A stretch of 64,000 nt of DNA from Kutzneria sp. 744 (GCF_000568255.1 NZ_KK037166.1:8723891-8787890), one strand, 5' to 3'; counted from the first letter of the stretch, positions 37,522 through 46,560 are shown. The notes: generated from the sequence alone by a model not told the origin. A program made the numbers and translations.

Positions 37522-38164
37522 TCTCGTCCAGCGCCGCGAGGATCTCCGACGCCTCGGTGCGGGTGGTGTAGTTCGGGTGCACGTCGATCCAGCGGATCAC
37601 GCCGTCCGCGTCCAGCACGACGGTCGTCGGCATCGGCAGCGCGACCGTGCCGTCCGCGTTGATGCTGGTCAGGTCCATTCCCAGCGCCTTCTGGGCACCG
37701 ACGGCCTCGTCGGTCGGCGCGGTGAGGATGCCCAGCTTGCCGGCGATCTGGTTGCCCGGGTCCGACACCACGGCGTATGTGAGGGCGTTGGTCTCCCGCA
37801 TGCTCAGCGAGCCGTCCGGCTTCTGCGGGCTGAGGGCAACCAGCGTTGCGCCACGCGCGGTCAGCTCCGGCACCAGTTCCGCTTCGTACGTCCGCAGCGC
37901 GACGTTGCAGTACGGGCACCAGGCGCCGCGGTAGAAGACCACCACCGCCGGCTTGCCCCGCGTGACCTCGGCCAGCGTGGTCGGCTGTCCGTGGGCGTCC
38001 AGCAGCTCACCGTCCGGCATCGGGCTGCCCGGCTCGGCCACCCCCGACGGCGTCCCCGCCGCGTCCAGTCCCTGCTGCTCCTCGGTGAACGGCCGCGCCA
38101 CCTCCGCCGGCAGCTGGCTCGCCATACCGGCCTGCATCTGTTCGACCTGCTCCGCGATCGTCAC
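37511..38164 (-). CDS. AhpC/TSA-type peroxiredoxin-like protein
   Basis: This 217-residue thioredoxin-fold protein has FYRGAWCPYCNVALRTYE near residue 85, a CxxC redox pair in the peroxiredoxin position, and TTVVLDADGVIRWIDVHPNYTTR. It probably reduces peroxides or a disulfide in the cytosol. The N-terminal 45 residues are helical and extra to the core. It starts at GTG 38164. Twin TGGAGT-N4-ACTCCA operators lie 19-67 bp upstream. Confidence 0.85.
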   Translation of the reverse strand: MTIAEQVEQMQAGMASQLPAEVARPFTEEQQGLDAAGTPSGVAEPGSPMPDGELLDAHGQPTTLAEVTRGKPAVVVFYRGAWCPYCNVALRTYEAELVPELTARGATLVALSPQKPDGSLSMRETNALTYAVVSDPGNQIAGKLGILTAPTDEAVGAQKALGMDLTSINADGTVALPMPTTVVLDADGVIRWIDVHPNYTTRTEASEILAALDEIRP

Positions 38165-38182
38165 GATCCCCAGCCTTCATAG

Positions 38183-38231
38183 TGGAGTGTTTACTCCATT
38201 TCACTCCCTCGATTCTGGAGTGTCAACTCCA
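38183..38231. promoter_or_regulatory. Twin TetR-type operators upstream of the peroxiredoxin
   Basis: TGGAGTGTTTACTCCA (38183-38198) and TGGAGTGTCAACTCCA (38216-38231) share perfect six-base arms around four-base spacers. They are 33 bp apart, about three helical turns. The adjacent TetR gene carries a related TTCTGGAGTG before its own start and is the prime candidate regulator. Confidence 0.75.
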
Positions 38232-38283
38232 AAACCCCCGCGAGTCACGCTCTCGAACACACCGAAATACGGGTTCCGGCAGG

Positions 38284-38829
38284 TCAGCAGTCGGTCTGGA
38301 ACACCAGGGCCTTGGCGCTGGCCGCCCACTGGTACGGGATCTGCCGGAACCAGTCCCACCAGGGCAGCGGCGAGGTCGCCACGGAGATCGTGCCTGGGAA
38401 GCACCGGCTGATCCGCAGCTGCGCGCGCAGGGCGTGATCGGGCGTGGTGACGATGATGACCGACTGCCAGTGCCGCTGCGCCGCCATCTCGCCGATGTAG
38501 CGGGCCTCGCCGCGGGTGGTGCCGGGGTCGGGGTTGAAGCACAGCACCTCGACGCCCTCGACCGCCGGCAGGCACCGGTGCGTGCCGGCCTCGACCGGCA
38601 CCGTCGACTGCGCGACCACCGGAGCCCGGCCGGAGCGCACCAGCGCCATGGTCGTCGCGTCCCGATTGCCCGGACCGGCCAGCTCGATGATCGCGTCGGC
38701 GTGCGCGGGCAGCGGATTCAGGTCCGGCAGCACGAACAGGCGCACCGTGGCCACGCCGAACACCACCAGCACCAACACCACGACCACGGCCAGCTTGCGA
38801 CGCCAGGTGGTGGTGACCGGCTGCTCCAT
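38284..38829 (-). CDS. DUF218 (YdcF/SanA-like) membrane-anchored protein
   Basis: This 181-residue protein has one N-terminal transmembrane segment (LAVVVVLVLVVFGVATVRLFV) and a DUF218 domain: ADAIIELAGPGNRD, TRGEARYIGEMAAQRHWQSVIIVTTPDHALRA. The DUF218 domain would lie outside. Family members are linked to envelope barrier function; the activity is unknown. I chose ATG 38829 because it places the hydrophobic segment directly after a short basic tail. Confidence 0.8.
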   Translation of the reverse strand: MEQPVTTTWRRKLAVVVVLVLVVFGVATVRLFVLPDLNPLPAHADAIIELAGPGNRDATTMALVRSGRAPVVAQSTVPVEAGTHRCLPAVEGVEVLCFNPDPGTTRGEARYIGEMAAQRHWQSVIIVTTPDHALRAQLRISRCFPGTISVATSPLPWWDWFRQIPYQWAASAKALVFQTDC

Positions 38830-38884
38830 GACCGGTACATCGTTCCATCGCGCGCGGACGTTGCCGGGATCTAGGCTCCGTGTC

Positions 38885-39628
38885 GTGCGACGCATCGTGG
38901 TGAAGCTGAGCGGCCGGGCCATCGCCGGGCCCGACGAGTACGGATTCAGCGCCGCCGCGCTGGACCACCTGGCGTCCGAAGTGGTCTCCGTGCGGCGGCT
39001 GGGCATCCAGGTGGCGGTGGTCGTCGGCGGTGGCAATGTCTTTCGGGGCAACAGATCCGACGCGTGGGGCATCGACCGGGTCGAAGCGGACAACATCGGC
39101 ATGCTCGGCACGGTCATCAACAGCCTGCTGCTGCGCGGGCGGCTCACCGCGCTGGGCGAGCACGACGTGCGGGTGATGACCGCCGTGCCGATCGACGCCG
39201 TGGCCGAGCCGTACATCCGGCTGCGGGCGGTGCACCATCTGGAGAAGGGGTCCGTGGTCATCCTGGCCGGCGGGATCGGCCAGCCGTTTCTGACCACCGA
39301 CTATCCCAGCGTGCAGCGGGCCATCGAGATCGGCGCCGACGCGTTGCTGGTGGCCAAGCACGGCGTCGACGGCGTCTACGACAGCGACCCGAACAAGCAT
39401 CCGGAGGCGCTGCGCTTCGCCCGGCTGACCTACGCCCACGTGCTGGACAACGAGCTGGGCGTGATGGACCAGTCCGCGTTCATCCTGGCCCGCGACCACA
39501 AGCTGCCGATGCACGTGTTCGACATCGAGCGCACGGGCGTGATGGCGGCGATCTGCGGCGGCGAGCGGCTCGGCACCTACATCGGGCCGGACGTCGAGCG
39601 ATCGGTGCACGCGCACGATCGGCGGTAG
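38885..39628 (+). CDS. UMP kinase-like amino-acid-kinase family protein
   Basis: This 247-residue protein starts at GTG and has KLSGRAI, GGGNVFRG, ADNIGMLGTVINSLLL, GQPFLTTD and EIGADALLVAKHGVDGVYDSDP, the PyrH signature set. Bacterial PyrH makes UDP from UMP. The gene is far from the usual tsf-pyrH-frr setting and sits 10 bp before ligD, so it is probably a second copy. Its role may be nucleotide supply or a specialised substrate. Confidence 0.85.
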   Translation: MRRIVVKLSGRAIAGPDEYGFSAAALDHLASEVVSVRRLGIQVAVVVGGGNVFRGNRSDAWGIDRVEADNIGMLGTVINSLLLRGRLTALGEHDVRVMTAVPIDAVAEPYIRLRAVHHLEKGSVVILAGGIGQPFLTTDYPSVQRAIEIGADALLVAKHGVDGVYDSDPNKHPEALRFARLTYAHVLDNELGVMDQSAFILARDHKLPMHVFDIERTGVMAAICGGERLGTYIGPDVERSVHAHDRR

Positions 39629-39638
39629 CCTGGCTTTC

Positions 39639-41006
39639 ATGGCCGATCTTCACGAGTACCGGCGGAAACGGGATGCCCGGCGCACTCCCGAGCCGGTGCC
39701 CGCGGACGGTCCGCTGCCCGTCGGCGACGACGACGTCTTTGTGGTGCAGGAGCATCACGCCACCCGGCTGCACTACGACGTGCGGTTCGAACGAGATGGC
39801 GTCTTGGTGTCGTGGGCCGTGCCCAAGGGCCTGGTGATGAATCCCGGCGCGGTGCGGCTGGCCGTGCACACCGAGGACCACCCCATGGAGTACGCCTCGT
39901 TCGAGGGCGACATTCCCAAGGGGGAGTACGGCGGCGGTCACGTGTCCATCTGGGACCGTGGCACGTATGAGACGCACAAGTGGACCGACTACGAGATCGA
40001 CGTGACCTTCCACGGAACCCAGCTCGACGGGCGCTATGTGTTCATCCACAAGGAGGACAAGGACTGGCTGGTCCGCAAGCGTGGCAAGCGGATCAACACC
40101 TCGACCATGGTCGAGGTCGAGGGGCGGCGGCTGAAGCTGACCAACCTGGAGAAGATCCTCTATCCGGCCGACGGCTTCACCAAGGCGCACGTCATCGACT
40201 ATTACCGCCAGGTCGCGCCGATGCTGCTGGCGCACCTGGCCGAGCGGCCGGTGACGCTGAAGCGCTTTCCCGACGGCGTGGACTCGCAGTCCTTCTTCGA
40301 GAAGAACGTCTCCCGTCACGCGCCGGAGTGGTTGCGCACCATGACCTTGCCGACGCCGGGCAGCTCGCGCGGGGCCGAGACCCTCGACTTCGCCATGATC
40401 GACGACCTGCCGGGCCTGGTGTGGGCGGCCAACCTGGCGGCGCTGGAGCTGCACGTTCCACAGTGGACCGTCGGCCCGCGCGGCGGCGTGCGGCCGCCCG
40501 ATCTGCTGGTCTTCGACCTCGATCCGGGCCCCGACACCACCGTCGTCGAGTGCTGCCAGGCCGCCCTGCTGATCCGGGAGATCCTGGCCGAGGACGGCTT
40601 GACCGGCTTCCCCAAGACCAGCGGCTCCAAGGGTCTTCAGATGTACGTCCCGGTTCAGGTCCGCGACCCGGAGCGCACCTCCGAGTACGCCAAGGCCGTG
40701 GCCCAGCGCCTCGCGTCCGCCCATCCCGACCGGTACGTCGCCGTGATGGCCAAGGCCCGCCGTGGTGGCCGCGTTTTTGTCGACTGGAGCCAGAACAACC
40801 CGGCCAAGACCACCATCGCGCCGTACTCGCTGCGGGCTCGGGACATGCCGACCGTGTCCACGCCGCTCACGTGGCGTGAGGTCGAGCGCTGCCGCAAGCC
40901 GGCCGACGTCACCTTCACCGCGCCGGACGTGTTGGCCCGCCTGGACAAGCACGGCGACCTGCTGGCCGATCTGCACAAGGAACCGGGCCGGCTGCCGCGC
41001 ACTTAG
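39639..41006 (+). CDS. ligD: LigD phosphoesterase-polymerase protein (NHEJ), ligase domain absent
   Basis: This is a 455-residue protein. Residues 1 to about 150 are the 3'-phosphoesterase domain (HHATRLHYDVRFERDG, WAVPKG, FEGDIPKGEYGGG). About 165-440 is the archaeo-eukaryotic primase-like polymerase (LTNLEKILYPADG, VFDLDPGPDTT with the metal Asp pair, KTSGSKGLQ). The C-terminal ATP-ligase domain of one-piece LigD is missing; a separate LigD-like ligase gene lies at 51.9 kb. No Ku gene is in the window. Confidence 0.93.
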   Translation: MADLHEYRRKRDARRTPEPVPADGPLPVGDDDVFVVQEHHATRLHYDVRFERDGVLVSWAVPKGLVMNPGAVRLAVHTEDHPMEYASFEGDIPKGEYGGGHVSIWDRGTYETHKWTDYEIDVTFHGTQLDGRYVFIHKEDKDWLVRKRGKRINTSTMVEVEGRRLKLTNLEKILYPADGFTKAHVIDYYRQVAPMLLAHLAERPVTLKRFPDGVDSQSFFEKNVSRHAPEWLRTMTLPTPGSSRGAETLDFAMIDDLPGLVWAANLAALELHVPQWTVGPRGGVRPPDLLVFDLDPGPDTTVVECCQAALLIREILAEDGLTGFPKTSGSKGLQMYVPVQVRDPERTSEYAKAVAQRLASAHPDRYVAVMAKARRGGRVFVDWSQNNPAKTTIAPYSLRARDMPTVSTPLTWREVERCRKPADVTFTAPDVLARLDKHGDLLADLHKEPGRLPRT

Positions 41007-41405
41007 GGCCGGTGTCGATGCGGTTCGATTTGGGCACGGCGACTCGTTGTCCAGCGTGGGTATGGACGTATTTCGCACATTTATCGTGAGCGTCGCCGGT
41101 GGTTGCGACGCGTCAACGAAGGCCGTCATGAATACCGTGGGTGCCAATAGGGTCACGCGGCGGCGATTTGTATACCGTAGTCATCCTATGACGGGACCAT
41201 CGTGTGGTCCATTCGTGTATAGGGGTCGTCGTGGCCCGAATATCCCGCGGACATGGCGGTTCACGTGCATGGATGCGGAGATTCGGACAGGGGTGACCGC
41301 TATTGCGACCTGGTCTGTGATCCAGTTCATAAGTTAAGATGTGGATGAAGTTCAGGTCTGCCTGCCTGAGGTTTGTTTTGCCGTGCAATGCGAACTTGAG
41401 GAGAC
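41007..41405. other. 399-bp intergenic region, AT-richer than surroundings
   Basis: I see no convincing gene. A minus-strand open frame here has neither a Shine-Dalgarno site nor a recognisable sequence. Base composition is clearly lower in GC than the flanks. The last 70 bp hold ATAAGTTAAGAT and a GAGGAG Shine-Dalgarno site that belong to the binding-protein gene. No RNA gene or clear hairpin was recognised. Confidence 0.5.
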
Positions 41406-42242
41406 ATGACCATGCGCCGCCGTGGTTTAGTGCGGATTACTGCTGCGCTGGCAGCCCTGACATTTGTCGCTTCCTGCGGATCGAAGGGGCCGGCCGGATC
41501 GCTCAGCGCGGACGCCGGTCAGGGCCACCTGACCATCGGCATCCGGTTCGATCAGCCCGGGCTGGGTGAGCGCACGCTCAACGGCGAGTTCAAGGGCTTC
41601 GACGTGGACGTGGCCAAGTATGTGGCCAATGAGCTGGGCGTCAGCCCGGAGAACATCACCTGGAAGGAGGCTCAGCCCACCTACCGGGAGACGCTGCTGA
41701 CCAGCGCCAAGGTCGACATGGTGGTCGCCGCGTACACGATCAGTGACGAGCGTAAGAAGCTGGTCGACTTCGCCGGCCCGTACTTCACGCTCGGGCAGGA
41801 CCTGTTGGTGCGGCTGGACGACCCCTCGATCACCGGGCCGCAGTCGTTGAACGGCAAGAAGCTCTGCACGGTGCCCAACACGACGTCGGCCCAGGCCGTG
41901 AAGGACAAGTTCGCGCACGAGGTCGCCCTGGTCGAGTACCCGCGGTACACCGACTGCATCACGGCCCTGCTGGCCGGCATCGTCGACGCCGTCACCACCG
42001 GCGACGTGATCCTGGCCGGTTACGCGGCGCAGAACCCCGAGCTGCTCCGCATTGTCGGCAAGCCCTTCACCAACGACGCCTACGGCATCGGCCTGCGCAA
42101 GGGCGACCCCGACGGCATGGCCAAAGTGGACGCCGCGCTGCAGAAGATGATCACCAGCGGGGCGTGGCGGACGTCGGCGCAGGCCAATCTCGGCGCCTCC
42201 GGCTACCAGCTGCCCTCACCGCCGGCCATCACCGAGCACTGA
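41406..42242 (+). CDS. Glutamate/polar amino-acid ABC transporter substrate-binding lipoprotein
   Basis: This 278-residue protein has a lipoprotein signal (basic start, hydrophobic core, FVASCGS lipobox with Cys near residue 20), then an SBP family 3 domain: LTIGIRFDQPGLGERTLNGEFKGFDVDVAKYVA, TSAKVDMVVAAYTISDERKKLVDFAGPY. It resembles GluB. No permease or ATPase genes adjoin it, so it is an orphan binding protein that may share a distant transporter. Confidence 0.9.
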   Translation: MTMRRRGLVRITAALAALTFVASCGSKGPAGSLSADAGQGHLTIGIRFDQPGLGERTLNGEFKGFDVDVAKYVANELGVSPENITWKEAQPTYRETLLTSAKVDMVVAAYTISDERKKLVDFAGPYFTLGQDLLVRLDDPSITGPQSLNGKKLCTVPNTTSAQAVKDKFAHEVALVEYPRYTDCITALLAGIVDAVTTGDVILAGYAAQNPELLRIVGKPFTNDAYGIGLRKGDPDGMAKVDAALQKMITSGAWRTSAQANLGASGYQLPSPPAITEH

Positions 42243-42255
42243 GGGCTTCGGGCCT

Positions 42256-42278
42256 CCGGCGGCGGGATCCGTCGCCGG
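42256..42278. terminator. Hairpin between convergent SBP and sirtuin genes
   Basis: CCGGCGGCG (42256-42264) pairs with CGTCGCCGG (42270-42278), with one G-U pair. It lies in the 48-bp gap between two convergent stops. Confidence 0.55.
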
Positions 42279-42290
42279 GGCGCCCCGTCG

Positions 42291-43163
42291 TCAGACCGAG
42301 CCGACGAGTTCGGTCAGGGCCTGGCCGAGCGGGCGGTCGACCCGCACCGTGGCCTCCTTGTCGCCTCGGGTCCGGCCCTTGTTGATGATCAGCACCGGCT
42401 TGCCGGCGCGGGCGGCGTGCCGCACGAAACGCAGGCCGGACATGACGGTCAGGGAAGAACCCAGCACCAGCAGGGCGTCGGAGTCGTCGACCAGCTGGTA
42501 GCACTGCTCGACCCGTGGGCGCGGCACGTTCTCGCCGAAGAACACGACGTCCGGCTTGAGCACGCCCTGCTCGCACCCGCCGCAGTCGACCAGGGAGAAC
42601 CCGGCCACCACCTGCTCGTCCAGCTCGACGTCGCCGTCCGGGTTGATGCGGGTGGCGACGCCACCGAAGTCGGGATTCACGGCGTGCAGGCGCCGGTCCA
42701 GCTCGTCGCGGGCCGAGGTCTCGCGGCAGCCGAGGCAGATCACGCGGTCCAGGCTGCCGTGCAGCTCGATCACGTCGGTGGCCCCGCCGGCCTGGTGCAG
42801 GCCGTCCACGTTCTGCGTGATGACGCCGGTCAGCAGGCCGCGTTTCTGCAGCTCGGCGACGGCGCGATGGCCGTCGTTCGGGGCCGCGCGGGCGATGGTG
42901 CGCCAGCCGACGTGGCTACGGGCCCAGTACCGCCGGCGGCCGTGCTCGGTGGCCACGAAGTCGTCGTAGGTCATCGGGGTGTGCCGACGCAGGCTGCCGC
43001 CGTCGCCGCGGTAGTCGGGGATGCCCGACTCGGTGGAGATGCCCGCGCCGCTGAGCACCGCGACCCGGCCGCGCCCGACAACGTCGACAACCTCGGTCAA
43101 GCTGGTGGTGCGCGGCAGCTCCGCACCGGGATCGGTCCAGGTCAGGGTCGGTCGAGTCCGCAC
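42291..43163 (-). CDS. Sir2-family NAD-dependent protein deacylase
   Basis: This 290-residue sirtuin starts at GTG. It has GAGISTESGIPDYRG and TQNVDGLHQAGG for NAD, ELHGS with the catalytic His, and a zinc module CLGC...CGGCEQG. It removes acyl groups from lysines using NAD. The gene follows the short rho by 32 bp on the same strand and may be co-transcribed with it. Confidence 0.92.
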   Translation of the reverse strand: MRTRPTLTWTDPGAELPRTTSLTEVVDVVGRGRVAVLSGAGISTESGIPDYRGDGGSLRRHTPMTYDDFVATEHGRRRYWARSHVGWRTIARAAPNDGHRAVAELQKRGLLTGVITQNVDGLHQAGGATDVIELHGSLDRVICLGCRETSARDELDRRLHAVNPDFGGVATRINPDGDVELDEQVVAGFSLVDCGGCEQGVLKPDVVFFGENVPRPRVEQCYQLVDDSDALLVLGSSLTVMSGLRFVRHAARAGKPVLIINKGRTRGDKEATVRVDRPLGQALTELVGSV

Positions 43164-43195
43164 CCATCCAGGATACGAGCACAGGCAGCTTACGT

Positions 43196-44299
43196 TCAGC
43201 GGGCCGGCGGTGTGGTCTGCGTGATCTGCACCAGGAAGTCGGCGTTGGTGCTGGTCTTGCGCAGGCCGTCCAGCAGCACGTCCACGTCCCGGCCCTCCAG
43301 GGCGCGGCGCATGCGGCGGGTGGCGGCGAGCTCGGCCGGCGTCATCAGCAGCTCCTCGTGGCGGGTGCCGGAGCCGGTCACGTCCACGGCCGGGAACACC
43401 CGCTTGGCCGCGATCTTGCGGTCCAGGCGCAGCTCGGCGTTGCTGGTGGCCTTGAACTCCTCGAAGATCAGGTTGTCGCCCAGCGAGCCGGTGTCGACCA
43501 GCGCCGTGGCGAAGATGGTCAGCGAGCCGCCGTCCTCGATGTTGCGGGCCGCCGCCAGGAACTTCTTCGGCGGGGCCAGCGCGCCGGCGTCGATGCCGCC
43601 GGACAGGATGCGGCCCGAGTTCGGGGCCGACAGGTTGTAGGCGCGACCCAGGCGGGTCAGGGAGTCCAGCAGCACCACCACGTCCCGGCCCATCTCGACC
43701 AGGCGCTTGGCCCGCTCGATGGCCAGCTCGGCGATGGCCGTGTGCTCCCTGGAGGGCTGGTCGAACGTCGCCGCGATCACCTCGCCCGGCACCGATCGGG
43801 CCAGGTCCGTGACCTCCTCCGGGCGTTCGCCCACGAGCACCAGCATGAGGTGGCACTCCGGGTGGTTCTTGCTGATGCCGTGCGCGATCGCTTGCAGCAC
43901 AGAGGTCTTGCCCGCCTTCGGCGGGGCGACGACCAGGGCGCGCTGGCCCTTGCCGACCGGCGTCACCAGGTCGGCGACCCGGGTCGTGAGCAGGTGCGGC
44001 TCGGTCTCCAGACGGAGCCTTTCGTTGGGGTACAACGGGGTCAGGTTCTCGAACTGCGGACGGCGATAGCCCGGCCGCTGGCCGTTGACCGTGTCCACGC
44101 TGACCAGTTTCCCTGCGGCGGTGGCCTTTCCGGTGACGGAGTCGCCCCGGCGCAGCCCGCTGTCGCGGACCTGTGTCGTGGTGACCTGCACGTCGTCGGG
44201 GCCGGGCAGGTAGCCGTCGACCCTGAGGAAGGCTCGGTTGCCGACGATGTCGAGGATGCCGCCGACATCCTCGAACTCGGTGTTGTCGTTGGTGTTCAT
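43196..44299 (-). CDS. rho: Short transcription termination factor Rho
   Basis: This 367-residue Rho has an RNA-binding cold-shock-like domain at the very N-terminus (GGILDIVGNRAFLRVDGYLPGPDDV), a Walker A APPKAGKTS, Walker B VVVLLDSLTRLGRAYN and the Q/R-loop region RKIAAKRVFPAVD. The usual actinobacterial Rho is much longer, with an N-terminal extension and a large insert; this one lacks both. It is therefore probably a paralogue rather than the main Rho, though that cannot be shown from one window. Confidence 0.9.
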   Translation of the reverse strand: MNTNDNTEFEDVGGILDIVGNRAFLRVDGYLPGPDDVQVTTTQVRDSGLRRGDSVTGKATAAGKLVSVDTVNGQRPGYRRPQFENLTPLYPNERLRLETEPHLLTTRVADLVTPVGKGQRALVVAPPKAGKTSVLQAIAHGISKNHPECHLMLVLVGERPEEVTDLARSVPGEVIAATFDQPSREHTAIAELAIERAKRLVEMGRDVVVLLDSLTRLGRAYNLSAPNSGRILSGGIDAGALAPPKKFLAAARNIEDGGSLTIFATALVDTGSLGDNLIFEEFKATSNAELRLDRKIAAKRVFPAVDVTGSGTRHEELLMTPAELAATRRMRRALEGRDVDVLLDGLRKTSTNADFLVQITQTTPPAR

Positions 44300-44527
44300 G
44301 GGTTTGTGTTCCTTGCTTCGATGGATGCGGCAGACAGGCCGCGGACAGAGATCTCCCGCAGAAGGCCGCGGTGATGGATCTCGGTGGTGAGTTCCTCTGA
44401 TGGGGGAGTGATCCGCACCCACTTGAGGTAGACAATCCGGATCGTAGGGCACTCGGCCCGGGCCGCGCAAGTGTGTTCCCGGCGGCGCGCTCCGTAGCAT
44501 GATCATCCGGGGCGCTATCGTTTTCGC

Positions 44528-45190
44528 ATGCAGCGTGGCGAGATCGTGGCGGTGTGGACGCGTGACGTCGCGTCTTCGGATGGTCCGCTGCCCGGCGCCG
44601 TCCTGGACCCGATGCCCACGCCGCACGGCTGGTGCGGTCATGTCGGCGGGACGACTCCGCAGCTCGCGGCGGCTGCCGCCGCTCGGATCGCGTCGGTCTA
44701 CGGCCTGCCGGACCGGTGTCTGCTGGTGGAAACAACGGAGGGCGGTGGCGTATTCCTGTGGGCCTATCGCGCCTCGTCCGCCGCCGACTACCACCGCCAG
44801 TGGCCGCAGCCGGTCATCGACGGCTCCGAGTTCACCGACGTGCCCCGCTCGGGCTCCGGCACCAGCCTGCTCGACTACGTGCGGCTGACCGAGATGGCCC
44901 GCAAGCACCAGGCCGAGTGGCTCGACCTGCGTGGCGGCCGGCCCGTCGACATCCAGCGCTTCGCCCGGCGGCTCAGCCTGCTGCGGGCCGGCGTCATCGA
45001 CATCCTCACCCGCTCCGAGTCCGTCCAGGTCCGGGAGCTCCTGCTCCGCGTGGGCGTGCCGGCCGAATCCCTGCCCGACGACATCCTGCAGGCGCTGGAC
45101 TACCCCATCGGCGGGCTGCCCACCGTGCCTCGCGCCCGTGGCGTCGCGTTCACGTCGGACGGCGACCGGACGGACCGGATCGCCAAGTAG
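44528..45190 (+). CDS. Hypothetical protein
   Basis: I do not recognise this 220-residue protein. It has no signal peptide or membrane segment. The N-terminal half is beta-rich (MQRGEIVAVWTRDVASSDG, GVFLWAYRASS); the C-terminal half has helices rich in Arg/Leu (RFARRLSLLRAGVIDILTRSESVQVRELLLRVG). It is divergent from rho across a 228-bp leader region and convergent with the LuxR gene, with a one-base gap between stops. The reading frame shows normal high-GC codon use, so it is a real gene. Confidence 0.7.
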   Translation: MQRGEIVAVWTRDVASSDGPLPGAVLDPMPTPHGWCGHVGGTTPQLAAAAAARIASVYGLPDRCLLVETTEGGGVFLWAYRASSAADYHRQWPQPVIDGSEFTDVPRSGSGTSLLDYVRLTEMARKHQAEWLDLRGGRPVDIQRFARRLSLLRAGVIDILTRSESVQVRELLLRVGVPAESLPDDILQALDYPIGGLPTVPRARGVAFTSDGDRTDRIAK

Positions 45191-45191
45191 G

Positions 45192-45983
45192 TCAGCGCGT
45201 CGGCAACAGGCCCATGCCCTGGGCGCGGAGGACGGCCATCAGACGGTCGGTGGCGGAGAGCTTCCGGTAGAGGTTCTCGGTGTGCTTGTGGACCGTCCGG
45301 TTGGAGATGCCCAACCGGCGGCCGATGGCCTCGGCCGTCATGCCGTCGGCCAGGAGGCTGAGCACGGCGATCTCGCGTGGCGTCAGCTTCGTCTCGGCCG
45401 CCGACTCCAGGGGCTGCTCTTGTTGTTGCACGGACTCGGCCCACTCTGTCAGCTGGCGTACGAAGCGGTCGACACTCACCAGCAGCGGCTGCATCCGGCG
45501 CACGTAACTCCGCTCCCGGTCGTCGAAATCGCCGCCGTCGCGATGCACCACGAACGTCCGGAACTGCCCCTTCGCCTTGGCCGGCAAGGGAATCGCGATG
45601 TGCCGCACCACTCCCACCGTCTCGTGCAGCGTCGCGTACGCCTCCGTTCGCCGCCACACGCTCATCTCCGCCACGTCGGTCACCGCCAGCGGGCGTTGAT
45701 CCCCCGTGCGGGCGTAGTGCTCCGGCAGCGGATGGCCGCCGTCAAGTCCCTTGCGCAGCAACCGATCCAGCGGCAGCGAGCCCACCCACTCCGGCGCCCA
45801 GGCCTCCACCCTCGCCGTCCCCGCCGGGCCGTTCACGTCCGACAGCAGCACCATCGTGCCGCCCAGCGCCCGCGCCAGCTCCTCCGCCACCAGCGGCCAC
45901 GGGGACTCCGGCGCCGCCGTGTCCATCACCGCGGCCGCCAGGTCCAGCATGCGCTCGTAGTCCCGCGTCGACAGGCCGCCCAT
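45192..45983 (-). CDS. LuxR-family regulator with a GAF-like sensor region
   Basis: This 263-residue protein has a C-terminal LuxR HTH, LTPREIAVLSLLADGMTAEAIGRRLGISNRTVHKHTENLYRKL. The N-terminal 190 residues look like a GAF-type ligand domain; there is no response-regulator receiver. The signal is unknown. It adjoins a MarR gene on the same strand with a 42-bp gap. Confidence 0.85.
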   Translation of the reverse strand: MGGLSTRDYERMLDLAAAVMDTAAPESPWPLVAEELARALGGTMVLLSDVNGPAGTARVEAWAPEWVGSLPLDRLLRKGLDGGHPLPEHYARTGDQRPLAVTDVAEMSVWRRTEAYATLHETVGVVRHIAIPLPAKAKGQFRTFVVHRDGGDFDDRERSYVRRMQPLLVSVDRFVRQLTEWAESVQQQEQPLESAAETKLTPREIAVLSLLADGMTAEAIGRRLGISNRTVHKHTENLYRKLSATDRLMAVLRAQGMGLLPTR

Positions 45984-46025
45984 GGATTCCCCTCAGAATT
46001 CGGACAGCCCCATGTATAGCGCACG

Positions 46026-46541
46026 TCACCCCAGGGCCGCATCGATCTTCGCCAGGCACCCGGCCAGCACGTGCCTCTCCTTCGCGCTGAGCGATTCGAC
46101 CAGCCCGGCCTCATGTTCCAGCAGCTGCCGCACGGTCTGCTCGATGAGACGGTGTCCGGCATCCGTGAGCCTCACTGCCACGGCCCGCCGCGACGCCGTC
46201 GACGGTGCCCGTTCCACCAGACCGGCTTCCTCGGCGCGGCCGATCCGCTGCGAGATCGCCCCCGCCGTGACCAGCGTGCGGCGCGTGATCTCCCGTGTCG
46301 TCAGCTCGTACGGCTCTCCCGCGCGCCGGATCACACTGAGCAGATCCAGCGTCGACGGATCGACCCCCAGCGCCGCCAGCGTCCGCCGCCGATCGTCGGC
46401 CAATGCCTTGGCCGTGCGCCAGAGCGGCGTGATCACCCCGATCGACTCGGTGGCCGCCCCCGGCAGCTCGCGCCCCCACGCCTCCACGATGTCCGCGACA
46501 GGCCAGGACGACACCGGATCGTCGAGCGGATAGTTGGACAA
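46026..46541 (-). CDS. MarR-family transcriptional regulator
   Basis: This 171-residue MarR protein has a winged helix LTTREITRRTLVTAGAISQRIGRAEEAGLVERA and wing RRAVAVRLTDAGHRLI. I use TTG 46541 because AGGAGGT lies about 7 bp upstream and no ATG/GTG fits. It is divergent from an SDR across a perfect palindrome (46561-46574), so it probably represses that SDR and itself. Confidence 0.87.
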   Translation of the reverse strand: MSNYPLDDPVSSWPVADIVEAWGRELPGAATESIGVITPLWRTAKALADDRRRTLAALGVDPSTLDLLSVIRRAGEPYELTTREITRRTLVTAGAISQRIGRAEEAGLVERAPSTASRRAVAVRLTDAGHRLIEQTVRQLLEHEAGLVESLSAKERHVLAGCLAKIDAALG

Positions 46542-46560
46542 CGCCCCACCTCCTGGCTAC

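Noticed and set aside
41115-41388. Minus-strand 91-residue frame in the 41.0-41.4 kb gap
   Set aside because: No Shine-Dalgarno site, unlike codon use and no recognisable sequence; it overlaps the promoter area of the binding-protein gene.
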